A DNA stretch of 64,000 nucleotides from Seriola aureovittata (taxonomy: Eukaryota > Chordata > Actinopteri > Carangiformes > Carangidae). A model generated the notes under the pieces. That model saw only the letters and a list, made by a program, of their open reading frames with translations, was not told the origin of the DNA and made no database searches. Where the stretch lies: assembly GCF_021018895.1 (NCBI RefSeq), contig NC_079364.1, forward strand, positions 17,262,385 to 17,326,384, written 5' to 3'. This document shows positions 11,935 to 25,000 of this stretch, in pieces (the stretch's first letter is position 1; each line of letters starts with the position of its first letter). The translations under genes were made by a program, and so were the position numbers.

Positions 11935-13272
11935 GTACACATCCATCTGAGGATATATTTGCTCAGGTATGTATACCGCACTTTTATATGTGCATGTGGG
12001 AGTGCTTTGATGCGCTTCAGTGCATTTGTTTATGGCGGCCTGTCAACACACGATGATTCATCACAGCACTGAGCTCCTGCTCTTAAACATCTTTTCCCTC
12101 CATGTGTGTTTGTCTGCACAGATTCATATTTCTCCTCTTAAAAAACACGGATGATGAACAGTGGTGGGTGCAGGTCGGCATGTGACGTGAACCTTTAACT
12201 CAGTTACTCAGTCAAATGTGTTTGTGTGGCTTGAGACACCTTAAGGAAACCGCTATCCACATTGTTTGATGCGCTCTGACTCTCATCAACTGTTTTGTGA
12301 GTTGTTATCCAGCTGAAAACTGTTGTTGAACCGCTGTAAACAACTGCCATCATCTCGTCACATAGCATTCTGCCTAGTGTCAGCTGCTTTCAGCCCTTTA
12401 TCTGCTTGCTTCTCTCTGTGCTCACATACAGGTACAGTATTTAATACTGCCAAATTCCCAATGAAGCTCTTCTCATTTACATGTTTTTCTGTTTATGTTG
12501 TGACTCTCTGTGCCAATCCATTTTGAAAACTTTATCTCAGTCACGTGGTATTCAGCTGACCAACATTGGGATTATGATCACTCAGTCAGCCAGACACAGA
12601 CATTCATGATTACAGGGCTGCCCTCGCTGTTGTGGTCCAGCCCAAAAAGGGCAACACAACTGGAACATTGTTTTTTTTTCCAGCTGTAATATTATGCATT
12701 GTCCCACAGAACACACCGATGTGTCCCACCATGTATGTAACTCTTTATTTTCATCCCCTTGCTTTATTCACAGCACTTCTGTGTGTTTACGAATACCCAA
12801 GAGGGACAACTGCAAGCTAGTGCTGGAAGGCAGGGGTAGAATAAAAAGAGTATATTTGTCCTCTGGAAATGTTTGAATCCTGTGTAACAAACATATGAAG
12901 ATATGAAGCATTTAAAGGAATAAATGGAGATTCTTCCATTTAACCTGCATAACCACAGTGAGCGCTGCCAAAACATGGGAGACCTACATCAATACTGTGC
13001 TTGACTGCCTCCTGTGTAGACACACCCAGGGCGCTGAAGCTGCTCTGCCAACGTGCTGCTTATGATGCACCTCCTGTGTAGACAGTGTTAGGTGAGAAGA
13101 CTGATACCGTTCACTCCAGGGAGTCACTGCTCCCAGTCCAGAAATCATGCAGCACATAACATAATAACACAATGTGTTATGTGTGTGTGTCTTTGATTTT
13201 TGTATGGATTAAATAAATAAAATATGACATGTTAAGGAGTGAGATTAAGGGGTGCTGTCATGTGGATTTTGT

Positions 13273-13424
13273 TACCTTTTGACAGAGCCAGGCTAGCTGT
13301 TTCCCCCTGTTTCCAGTCTTTGTGCTAAGCTAAGCTACTGGCTGCGGGCTGTAGCTTCATATTTAGTGTACACATGAGGGATGTAGATATTTTCTGCTAA
13401 CACTCAGCAAGAAACTATTCCTTT
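13273..13424 (+). repeat. Teleost dispersed repeat, family B
   Basis: Contains the typical run gagccaggctagctgtttcc, ttccagtctttgtgctaagc, taagctactggctgc and gctgtagcttcatattt, ending aactattcctttaag. This is a frequent short dispersed repeat in percomorph fish. It is noncoding. Confidence 0.75.
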
Positions 13425-13431
13425 AAGATGC

Positions 13432-13434
<3 letters not shown>

Positions 13435-13485
<51 letters not shown>
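13435..13485. repeat. (GT)n microsatellite
   Basis: About 25 TG units directly abutting the family B repeat just upstream. Confidence 0.97.
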
Positions 13486-13488
<3 letters not shown>

Positions 13489-15147
13489 TGTGCAGAATCA
13501 GATCACTCTTTGCATTGCTCTGCACGCACTACAATTTTTGGACTAACTTTAAATTCTTGCTACTCAACAATGCCTTCCCATCACTTTTCTTTTTGTAGAT
13601 CCATGAAGTTGTTGCCTCACAGCCTCATTACAGGGCTCACTATTGCATCAGGAATACAAATAATCACTTCTTGTCTCAAGTGACATTATTCCTCATGGTA
13701 GGGTTGTTTTTGCAATTGAGAAATGTACTCTCTGGAGATCCAGTATCTTAATGGTTCCCTATGGATGAGGGAGAACACATCACTCTGCCTGCATATAGGA
13801 AGATGTCTATCTCCTCCTAACTGTTCAACCAAGTCAAAAGGTTTATCCAGTCGACTTGGCTGTTCAGCCCGCCTCATCTGTGCATCGCCGTATGTGATGA
13901 TGTGATGATGTGATGTTTGGGTTGCATTGTGTGAATTCAGCTCCTATCTCAGCAGGAGACGGCAGCGTGATGGTGGCGGTCTGCTGTTACTGTATGTGAT
14001 TCTCTACATATTTGTTGCCTATACAAATTTCATGCAGTAAATGATGATGCAGTTGTGCTCATTGTAAGGTTTTTTTTATCTGTTCCAGTGTTCTGCTGGG
14101 AAATAATCACAACACAATCTGCCAAATAGACTGAAAATTGTATTGTGTTTTATCTGATTTCAGCATAGGTTTTCCAGCCGTTGGCAACTCCAGCAGTCTC
14201 CATCTCTGATAATCACACTATAGTCCACATTGTGCAGCTGATAAAAATGGCTGATTACTGCAATGAGGCACCCTGTCACTCTAATTTACACAAGTCATAC
14301 ACTCACACTCCCGCTGCTCAACCGCATTAACACCGGAGCAAATGTCTCTGGCAGTCAAACCCGGAAAGCTTAATTTAATCTACATGCACACTTCCACACA
14401 AATAAACCCACACTGTGGTATTTATTCTTACCAACAATATGCACATTTGGTATGTATTGTTCCTTTGAGTGTGTAATTATGCACTTCTAGATGCTGTTGT
14501 CTCAGCGCCATCACACCAGTGAGTAGGACTTTGGTGTAATTTATTATTTTGCAGAGGGATTTCAGGTGATATCTGATTGGCTGCATGGTAGTGTAGTGAA
14601 GAATTGAAAGTTCAGGTTTGGAGATGTCCTGCTCATCACAGAGCACATTAACACACCTGTCCCGAAAGGCTGCGTAGCTAATGATGACAAGTGGATAAGA
14701 TAAACAGCCACATGGATCACTGCACTGTTATCTGCAGAGGACTGTCAGAACAGCATCCCGGCCATTCAGAAGACCGATTGTCTACTGAATTGTATAAGGC
14801 TTTATGTGTACCGATGATGCATGTGGTGAATACCAGGTGTAGGCTTGTTGTAAGTGCAGTGTTTAGCGCGCAGTTACCCTCCATGCTAGATGTCTGCAGG
14901 TATCTGACTAACATGGATCGCTCCCACCTCACAGCTCATCAGATTGCCTTTTTGTTCACATTGTGAGTTATCTTGCTAGATCTTTATAGCCATGCTAGCA
15001 GGATGGAAACGTTGTACGGTTGTACCATTTTAGTCCGGACCAAAATGTCTGTTTGCTGCATTGTCAACACAATTTTGTACAGAACAACTGGGTCCTCAGA
15101 AGAGAGCAATCCTAATGACTTCTGAGGTCACCGTGAAGTTCACTTTT

Positions 15148-15310
15148 GTAGTTTTGAGTGAAATATCTCAACAACTATTGGATATATTATCATCAAATCT
15201 GGTACAGATGTTCAGGTCAATACAATGTTAGTCATCTCTTGAATTTTCATCTAGCTCCATCATCATGTCAAAATTTGAATCTGACCCAATACTTTGTTTC
15301 AGGACCAGTT
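15148..15310 (+). repeat. Teleost dispersed repeat, family C fragment
   Basis: Contains aaatatctcaacaactattg, atctggtacagatgttca and catctagctccatcatcatg, the diagnostic blocks of a common fish repeat. A longer copy lies in calb2 intron 9 (29262-29668). It is noncoding. Confidence 0.65.
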
Positions 15311-16161
15311 TACATTATAACCGCTCAACATCAGTCTCTTCTCATAGCCACAGTGAGCTGAAGTAAGTGCTCGGCTCAAAGCATTGAACAGCTGGCCAAT
15401 CACTGTGTGTAGTGGGTTTCGGGGGAGGGGAGAGGCTATTTTTCCATCCAGCGCACAGTCCTGATAAAGTATACTGGCGGCTGTAAGTACAACCTCACAG
15501 AGCTGCTTTCTGTCTAGTCTGGTTGTCTTCTGAGATTTTGTTTTGTTTTCCTACCACTAATCTTTCCATGTCTTTAGATTCCTGCCTCAGCTCCTTCACC
15601 TCCACATCCACCTGTCACCTCCTGCAGGCAGCACTTCACTGATGTTTATCCTGCTGCCGCTGGACAGCTCGCTCTAGCTTACCCTTCCCAGTCACCTGCT
15701 TACTCCACTCTGCTACATTGATGGCCATGTTAAACATTTATTCAGCCTCAGTTGTTTGTCTCCTGAAATCTTGTCTGTCCTGTATTTAAGTCCTTACATA
15801 CTGTACCAACTCTGCCCAATTTGATGATGGTGATTGGGATGCTTAAAATCTTCATCTGCACCGCAACATAGCTACGTATCCTGCATTTGCCCACATCTGC
15901 TAAAGCCAATAAACCAAACCACATCTGTAGGTCAGCAAACAGTGGCAGCATTCAGGGTTAAAGTTCAATTGATCTGAACAGAGAGCAATATTTTAGGAGT
16001 ATAAATTAATAATAAGACGCTGCATGTTTTATGATGCATCCTCTACAGTCTGACCAGGTGGGTCATGTCACTGGTTCGCGTGAAGCACAAAGAGATTCAA
16101 CTATGACAGCATGTTGGGAGGTTACTCAGTGCACGCAAACATCAGTGAGGGGTTCATTACG

Positions 16162-16162
<1 letters not shown>

Positions 16163-16230
<68 letters not shown>
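16163..16230. repeat. (CA)n microsatellite
   Basis: About 34 uninterrupted CA units. Confidence 0.97.
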
Positions 16231-16233
<3 letters not shown>

Positions 16234-16508
16234 GGGGGAGGTTAAGACTTGACAGATCCATTTGGTGAGGTATGATTTCTCACTTTATGTAACTGATTAG
16301 CATATTGGACTTTGCATCATCAGTGTTTCTTGTGGTAGTTACTCTTGTTAACCTGCTTTTTCTCACAGTGGATCAGCAGATCAGAGATGAGCCGGAGGCT
16401 GCATTTAAGCACAGACCACAGTTGTGCAGCTGCCTTTGATGCATCTGTGTTATTTAAGACAGTAATATTTAATTTAATTTGTTTCGCCGTCAAATTCTTT
16501 CTCAAACA

Positions 16509-16526
16509 CTCACACACACACACACC

Positions 16527-16564
<38 letters not shown>
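16509..16564. repeat. (CA)n microsatellite with CCCACC interruption
   Basis: A compound tract of CA units interrupted by cccacccaccc, about 280 bp from the preceding CA tract. Confidence 0.95.
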
Positions 16565-16568
<4 letters not shown>

Positions 16569-17861
16569 ATAGTAGTATCATATAAACAAAGTAAAAAAAT
16601 AACCTGTGGCATTTTTTTTTGCCTCACTCTTCCTTCTCAAAAGTTTAAAATTAGTGATGACTCTTTGAGAAAAGTTGCTTCCTTTGCATTAACATCAGTG
16701 TCTGTAAGAAAAATGGAAGAGGAAGCTCTTCCTCAGAAGCTGCATTACAGCAAGACAAAACAACCTTTGGTTTTTAGGGACACTGGAAACACGAGACTTT
16801 ATTTCAAAATGGATGCCAGAATGGATAACAGACTTTAATATTCTCACAGGGCATGAAAATTTATAACTTAAAAACTGGTTGTACTTAATGTTACCTCATG
16901 GAAGGAGCAGAGAGAGTGAGAGATGTTGGAGCAATGACTTTCATTGATTTAAGCAGGACACATCGAAACAGCAGCCGACACTGGAAGTAATAATCATCCA
17001 TAAGAAAAACCATTAGCCCACAGTTTCAACCTGAATTCACTAACTTATCTGTCTATGTTTAAATGAGAACAGGCTATACTCTGACCTGCACTGGTTTATC
17101 ACTTTGTTATATTTCAGTGTGACCAGTAATTTATCATTATGTATCAACACGAGCAGGATTTCTGCACTTTATCGTGCATGATTATGAAAAATTGTAAAGA
17201 CACTGCGTTGTCGCTGCATTTCAGGAAATTAAATCAAAGTGAACTGAAAAGCCTCTTAAACACCTGGCCAACATGCACACTTCCTCATTCCCCTCTCCCT
17301 TTCATATTAATTATCAAGCGTAAGCCGTTTTATCTAAATTTCACACAATGCGCATAATACAACATTAGCAGGATTGCATAATTATCTATAATCCACGACA
17401 CAGGAAATGTACAATGACTGGCACGCAAAACCACAGCCTTCCTATTGAAACCTATTTGAAAATTCATTCTGTATGTGTGTATGTGCACATATGTGTGTGT
17501 GAGCACCTGCCTTTATGTGTGTGTGCATCACATGTGTGCACTATAAGTGAGTGCATGAATGTGCACGCTTGTATCCATATGACACTTGATCAGAGGTCCA
17601 TTAACAACCTTGTCCCTCATCCATTATTGTCGTTCTCATATCATACAACTCTCCATTATTCATCCCATCACTTTACCTCCAACACTCTCAGCGGGGAGCG
17701 TTCAGAGCTCTGCAAACAAATCCTATAAATTCTCTAATTAATATTCATACAGTTACAGTTTAGGCTCAAAGTTCCTATAAATATCAGCCCCCACTCTCCC
17801 TCCCTCTCTGCCTCTCACACATACATATACAGTAGGATTACATATGCACTTATCCAACACA

Positions 17862-17864
<3 letters not shown>

Positions 17865-17940
<76 letters not shown>
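17865..17940. repeat. (AC)n microsatellite
   Basis: About 38 uninterrupted AC units, among the longest CA tracts in the window. Confidence 0.97.
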
Positions 17941-17942
<2 letters not shown>

Positions 17943-18035
17943 ATTATCTGCCCTCGCTGACTCTCGCTCTGTTTTTGTTTTCTTTCATTTCTATCTGATC
18001 AGCAGCACACAGGTCTGCAGGGAGGTGATAAAGTG

Positions 18036-18112
18036 TCTTCTTCTTCTTCTTCTGCTTCCTCTTCTTCTTCTTCTTCTTCTTCTTCTTCTTCTTCTTCTTC
18101 TCCTGCTTCCTC
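18036..18112. repeat. (CTT)n trinucleotide repeat
   Basis: Interrupted TTC/CTT units about 1 kb upstream of calb2. It encodes low-complexity Ser, Leu or Glu runs in several frames; these are repeat artefacts, not genes. A short (CTG)n run follows near 18294-18315. Confidence 0.95.
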
Positions 18113-18875
18113 TCCATCTAAACCCCTCCCCCACCCCCCAACACAGCACCCACCCTTTACACCAGCTTGTAGGGACCAAACTGGAGAGGGAGATGCACCA
18201 AGGGAAGATGAAAAAAAAGATAGGAGGAGTGTACAGCTCGTTCTGCAGAATGAACAAAGACGTGTTGGTGATTTAGTGGCCATGCAACAGCGACTGCTGC
18301 TGCTGCTGCCGCTGCTTGGATTTACGCCAAATATGGGTTCGATTGACCAAGGAGACTGAGTGTCCCTCCGACCTCCACAGGCCAGGAATATGGAGGGCTG
18401 TGAAAAGCAGATTGAGGGGGGAGATGAAAGTAAAAGCAAAGAATGGAGGGAGGGTGTAGTCTCATGTGTGGGTGACATCTGATAGGTAAAACTCAGCAGA
18501 CAGTGAAGGAGTGATCTGGTCCTTACTAGAACATGACATGTGCATCACTGCACATTTGTATTGTTTAGACTACCTCCTTCTGAAGTGCTGTGGCCCTTGG
18601 GATGGGATATTTAATTTATTCAGGCTTTATTTGATAATTCACAGTGGGGGTGAGGGTGCAGAGTTGGAAGAGACAGGGATGACACAGAGCTTACAAGATC
18701 CATCTAAGCCAGCAGGGGGCCCCGCTCAAGGATAAATAGTTTGATGTCATTTTCTCCCCACGGGAGCAGCAGGATTGGATGATGTATAATGATCCTGCTA
18801 TCAAACCGGCTGCCTGGGCAGCAGTTAATGGTAACTCCTATGCAAAACCCCAGGAGAGTGCTCTTCCCCCTCCCC

Positions 18876-18978
18876 TTGTAATTGGTCCCCTGTTGTAGCT
18901 CCCTGCAGGCTCCGTGCACGGTGGGGGCGCCCCCGTGTGGCAGGAAGCAGAAGCGCGGACGCCGCGGGGGGTTTAAAA
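18876..18978 (+). promoter_or_regulatory. calb2 core promoter (inverted CCAAT box and TATA-like box)
   Basis: ATTGG (inverted CCAAT) lies at 18881-18885. TTTAAAA, in a GC-rich setting (cgcggggggtttaaaagcccc), lies at 18972-18978. Transcription would start near 19000, giving a 5'UTR of about 75-80 bases before the ATG at 19079. The calretinin gene is classically TATA-driven, which fits. The start site itself is inferred from spacing. Confidence 0.65.
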
Positions 18979-19078
18979 GCCCCGACTGAGCAGGAGCTGC
19001 CCACAGTACCAAGGAGCTCCAGGAAAAGTTTTACCTCCAACTATCACAGTCGACTTCAAGGAGGAAGAGACAGCAGAG

Positions 19079-22000
19079 ATGGCCACTCAAGCACAGAAGC
19101 CACCCCACCTGCACCTGGCTGAGCTCACCGCGGCGCAGTTCATCGACATCTGGAAACATTTTGACGCAGACGGTCAGTGTCCAGCGGTGATTCATAAATG
19201 AGTATTTACAGTATTATAAGCTAAAAATGTAATTGTGAGGAACATGTCAGATTTTTATTCACTGTAATTACAACTATTTTATTTCCAGTTAGAATTTAAT
19301 TAGTCTCCTCTTATTTTTGTTATTGTTATTTTATATATATAGTCAAATGAAGCGCTAAAATCAGCAACATGATTATATTTTAGTAGCATATGTCACTAAC
19401 TGCTGTAAGAAAATTAATATATTCAATCCAGCTAATCTGAAACGAATACCAGCTGTTTTCAACGTTTTCAGTTTTACATGACTTTTGTCCTTGATGTGTC
19501 AGCGGTAAAGAAAAAAACAAAAAACTAAACAAAAGAAAATAAAATAGGTATGAGATTTTAATGTTCTTTCATCCGATGAAATTACATACTTTGATACTTA
19601 CTACATTTGCTGTGATTAAGCGTGAGAGTAAATGTGTGAGGATCTGCAGTGATTTTGAGATCATGATAAGAGAAATAAGTCTCAGTCAGAGTTAAGTTAT
19701 AGAGGGAAGGCTGGAAAAGAGTGAAAAAATATGAGAGCGAGAGGGAGGGAGAGAGAGAAAGATCAAAAAATGTGAGAGAGAGAGAAGGAGAGATGAGGGA
19801 GGGATAAAAGGATGCAAGGGAGAGAGAGGGGGGAGTGAAAAGGTAAGAACGGGTGTTTGATGGGAGGAGCTTCTGAATCTGAGGGCTTACTGGGATTGAA
19901 CTGGAGGGGTGTGCGTGTGTGAGTGTGTGTGTGCGCGTGTGCGTGTGTGTGTGCGTGTGCCTGCGTGTGCGTGCGTGTGCGTGTACTGGTAGTAGCACAC
20001 AACTACTGGTGGACGATTCTTTACAACAACACCTCAGTGAACACATAAACCCAATTTTACTCCAGTAAAAGTAAATAAAATAAATTAGATATAAGTAACA
20101 TACTATCAAAAGTATGAGTGTAAAAGTAGTCATGCACGTAGAACAGCAGTGACTATTATAAAGTAATGGCTTATTATTACTGATGCATTAATATATAAGC
20201 AGCTATTTAATGTTAGTTGGAGCTGAATTGATCTATTTTTAATTCTGTATTGGGGAGCCAAATCTGTAACAGTTAGAGCTGAAACGTCAGTTCACTGAAT
20301 TAACAATCAATTAGTGAATTAGTGAAATTGGTCAAAATTCTCTATTCCAGTTTCTCAAATATGATTATTTGTTGTTTTTCTTAGTCTTATTATATTGAAA
20401 AAGAATATCTTTGGGTTTTTAACTGTTGGTCGGACAAAACAAGCTGATTGAATATGTTGACTTGACCTCAATTAATTGATTAGTTGAGAAAAATAATCAA
20501 CAGATTCATCACATTAATAATGAAAATAACCATTAGTTGCCCTAACAAGACATATTTTATTACCTGTGATTAAATCTGAGCTGTTAACTGATCATATGTT
20601 AAATCTTAATCTGCAAAGTAACTGCAGCTGTCAGGTCAGTGAGGGGAATTGCCTCTGAATCTGACTTGAGAGTGAAATCTTTAAAGTAAAGTGAAAGTAC
20701 TTAAAGTAAGTACATGAGTATGTACTTAGTTATATCGCATCTCCGTCTCCAGGTTAACAGTAGTTATACTGTGTGTGGCAGCCAAACTGTCGCTGTCCCA
20801 CTCTGTTTCACTATGAGCCACTCCAGCTTTAGTGGTTTTCATGATCCAACTACAACTGAAGGATTATTTTCTGAAGCCATTCAGAAAAAAAAAAGCTCTG
20901 ACCTCTGTTGTTAAACCCTTTTAAACCCTGTCTTTTAAACTGTCAGTGTATTTTCATCAAACGGTACTGTAGAGTCCCACACAGCCTTCACAACGCAGCC
21001 CCACTGCAAACTGCTGTTTCTGGCCAATTGTGTCAATGTTGGTTTGTTTTAACCATGACCGCGATCTTCCCCTAAACTTAACTGAGAGGTTTTTGTGTCT
21101 AAGCAACCAAACCGTAACCAAACAGTAACAGTGGTGATAGATCAGAAGATGGTCATTTTAATCGTTTTTGTGACAGTTGTAACAGTTTTGGATCAGAAAA
21201 CGCTCATATGAGTGATTGTGGAAGGACAAGTGACCATTGTTGAAAACCTCAGATCTTAAAACAGGTTACATTTCAAAACTATACATCGATCGAACTATAG
21301 GTGGAGATAGAGTGTAAATGGCCAGCTGATCAACGGCTTATTGATCTTGAACTTTTCAGACCGAGACATCTGCAGTGAATATTTTTTTAAACCATTGTAC
21401 TCACGCAGCTCCTCTGGAGAAGTGTAGGGGTTAAGTGTCCTGCTCAAGGGCAGGGCACAGTAGTGGTGATGAGGGTGAAGAAGCCACAGCCAATGACTCC
21501 CCCACCTAGATGAGTAGAATCATGAAGTGAAAGAAATGCTTTTTTTGGGCCCATTGGTGTGAATAAAATCTAAAAAAAACCTTCCTCCTTAGTGTGATTA
21601 AATGTTTTAAAGGATTGCCTTCGTCTAATCTTCTTAATATCTACTACCATCATTAATACATAAAGCATTACACTCAGCAGTCATGACTGAAGGGATCAAA
21701 ACCTGATGCCGCAAATTAGAAGTACTAACAACTGAAGTTTTTAACTCCACAACAGACCTCGTGTTCTTTAGTTACTACTCAGTGTGAAAGAGCCGGAGAA
21801 AGTGAGCGTTGGTCGGCTTTAAGACCAGACATTTTTACTGCTAAGATAAATCAGTAAAATGGAAAGTGATTGATCCATGGGAGTAGAGCCTTGTACGTCA
21901 TCACAGAAAAAGACGCACAAGTAAACATAGACTCTTCTCTCCACTCATTGTAAAGCAGTCCAGTGTTGGGGGGTGGGGGGGTGGGGGTGTTGTTGCAACA

Positions 22001-25000
22001 GGTTGTTTTCTTGACCACAGCTGCAGAGCAACAGCAACACTACGGGACTGTGCCTCCTACTGGCTATTCCTGAAGCTAGTTCCACGCTGGATGAAACACA
22101 AAGAGTGGCGCATGCTTTCCTCTTGATCATATAGCAATAAACTCCACTGAACTCATCCATCTGAAGAGTGGTATTGCAGCGTGCAGCACCTCATGAGGGC
22201 TTTGATGAAACACTCGGCCACCCTTTCTGCAATGATCTGTCTTTGGCACGCACCTTTGTGCCGTTTTCAGTCATGAGTCAGGCAGATGGTTTGTTTTCGA
22301 GTTGCCGTTGAGCAATCGGCAGTTGAGCTGTGTTTGAAAATGTTTTAGGAGAGAGAGGGCTGCATCTGCTCAGTGTGCAGCGGTGCGCTCCATGTGGCAG
22401 CTGAGATTTGTGTTGTAGCTAAACTCCGGCAGTGCGTCCCAATGAACTGAGAACACATATACAGGCTTTATTACAAATGATGGGATTTGAACACACTTAT
22501 GCTTCATCACAGGTTATTTGTTCTTTCCCCACCTGAGATACTCCGGTCTGTATTTAATCACCTTTTATTGTGAAATAACTAACTTCACCAGAGAAACTGG
22601 ACATTTGGAAGGTGCAAAGGTTTACAATTTATTTAAGATGGCCACTGAGGGTCGATGACAGTTTATTTTGTGCCAGTAAAAGCAACATTTGTTGTTCAGT
22701 CATCTGTCCTGTAGCAACAGTACCTGCGCTACAGGTACGTGAATGAGAAGGCAATAGGCATCAGCTGCAGCTACTCTCACTTTGGAAATACGCTATCCTT
22801 GTATTCTCCTTTTCTTGCACTTTCCGCACTTGGTTAAACTAAACCCCACTCTGCCGACCCAGCTGGAAAGAGCCAGCCAAGCAAGGAGGAAGCAGCACTC
22901 AGTAAAATAATTACTGCTTTAGGTGATACTGAGTGAGTCATTGCTCACAAAGTAAAAAAAAATCTAAATATTTCTGTTTATAACAAGCCTTTTGAGCTTG
23001 TTTTGTCTCCACACCCAGAACTTTGTGTAAAACACCAGCTCAACCAAAGCACAGATGGTGACATGGAGCACCTATCAAATACAATGTGGAAATGAAGCTA
23101 GGCAGGGAGATGGGAGGGGGTGGGGGGGTGGGGGGGCTGGGGAGGTGATCAGAAAGGAAAGGAGATGAAAGGATAAGAGATTAAGAGATAGAGATGGAGG
23201 GGGGGCTGGGTGAATCTCTGCATTTTATACTGTACATCAGTCTTTCATTCTGAAATAACAATTTTATTAACATCTCTTTTTGTAAAGGCACAAACCCCCT
23301 ATCCTCGCTCGGACTGCAGACAGATGGGACTCATTCTTGTGATTAAAAAGAGAATGCTGAATGTCCTATATGTTACCCTGTGACTTGCAGGCAAACCAGT
23401 GGAGAAAATTATTGTATTAAATTATTCCTGATCACGTGACTGTCAGAAGAAGTACAAATCCGGACACAGGACAGTATGCTCCAGTAAGCATCATTGTGAC
23501 TGCCCAGTTTCACCCTCTCAGGCAAGAACACACTCATTATGGTGCTTACTCTCCAACTGCACTGGACTCTCGCGGTCTGTTTTTTGTTTTTTTTCCTGCT
23601 GCAGCACATCACTCAATCTCCAGAATCTCCGCCACAGCTAAATGCCAATTTGGCAAGAGATATAATGAATATAGGATATTCTGTATGCACAGGCTTGTAG
23701 TTGTGTGCCGTGCCTTCAGGTCATCAGAGTGAGTTTTCAATTAAAAGTTTTCAGTGATGATATAACGTTTTAATCTTCTTCACTCAGGACATGATTATTG
23801 ACGACTCAGTACTGTGTTTTGCCTCGTACACCGACTTCAGGGCTAAACTAACCAAATACTCTACGAAAGTCCTCAAGCTAGAACAGCTGTAAGCACATGT
23901 GCATTCTGGATACAGTCCAAGTGAGCTACTCTGTTAACTCACAGAGGACATGAGACTGGACGAGCACTTGAGGTTTAGCGACTGTTCCAAAATTGAAAGA
24001 ACCCCCCCCCCCCCCGGTGACCTTTAATCTTCCATCCAAATCTCAAGTCTTTTAATCAAACTTTTGCACAGTCAACAAAGCTTCAGGCGACTTAAAAGCT
24101 TCATAACATAATTTGTGCCAAACTAATTTAGGCCCTCTGGTGCTCCGCAGGAAACGGTTACATCGAAGGGAAGGAGCTGGAGAACTTCTTCAAAGAGCTG
24201 GAGACTGTGAGACGAGGAGCTGGCGTGGTGAGTGCAGCACGTCACTGAAAACTTGTGGTCATGTTCACCCAAAGTTACTCGTGTAGGTGACATGACATGA
24301 ATGAATATAATGTCACACTCTGTTTCACTCTCACTACAGATTGGTCAGTCCAACTTCAGTCTGACGTTTCACAAAATAATACAAGGATGTATCAATCACA
24401 ATTATTTAAATGACATTTATATACTAGACATGTATGTTGTTTTATGACAGGAGCAAGTTTGCACTGACTGGATTGTGTTTTCTTCTTCTTCTTTCTCTTA
24501 CTTTAACCAAGTGCTGTGTAAATGACAAAAAAACTAATTAAGTATAATATCAGTGAGTGTTTTGCTAATAGGTTCAGTATAAACATTTTGGGACAGGCCA
24601 CATGTGATAATCAATGTTTCCTCATTATGTTGATAGGAAACATGATCCAGGTGGCATCACATTTCATACAAAACTGATGGTGCTGTTGTAAACTATAAGT
24701 CTATAAATGTAATCTTTAGGGCTGGCCTTGTTCGCAGGTTTCAATATGTGTTTATCCTGAATATATCTTTAAATTAAAGGCTCCATTATCCTAAGTCTTT
24801 GATCTGTGATTTGATGTACTTGCAGGATCCTTCACATGCTGCGTTCAAAGAAAAGATGAAGGAGTTCATGGCTAATTTTGACAAGAATACTGATGGGAGA
24901 ATCGAAATGTCCGAGGTGAGAACATATTAAAAACAGCTAATGTCCAGCAAAATGCCCCCCCAAAAATATCTAAAAATATAGCAACTAATAATAATTCCTC

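Larger units (their letters stand above)
3097..18700. other. Gene-free spacer between cmtr2 and calb2
   Basis: No open frame here resembles a known protein, and none is longer than about 125 codons. The first 1-1.5 kb probably contains the cmtr2 3'UTR; AATAAA at 4345-4350 and 4681-4686 are candidate poly(A) signals, but neither is decisive. The rest is AT-rich with microsatellites, two foldback structures (about 4850 and 6180-6370) and fragments of common teleost repeats, listed separately. Long unlabelled parts (3100-4840, 8000-11880, 14000-14980, 16570-17860) show nothing I can name. Enhancers for calb2 could lie here, but there is no direct evidence. Confidence 0.6.
19173..24150 (+). other. 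calb2 intron 1 (about 5 kb), repeat-rich
   Basis: The donor is gtcagt and the acceptor tgctccgcag. It holds a purine-rich tract (19727-19850), a GT/GC tract (19909-19985), family D and A repeats (20008-20556), an abundant-repeat fragment at 21050-21200, two G-rich runs and a C14 run. No exon-like open frame matching a known protein was found in it. Confidence 0.8.

Noticed and set aside
18000..18478. Minus- and plus-strand frames of up to 159 codons around the CTT repeat
   Set aside because: They consist of Glu, Ser, Leu or Arg runs made by (CTT)n and have no similarity to known proteins.
19582..20133. 183-codon minus frame
   Set aside because: It runs through GA- and GT-rich low-complexity DNA and a family D repeat inside calb2 intron 1.
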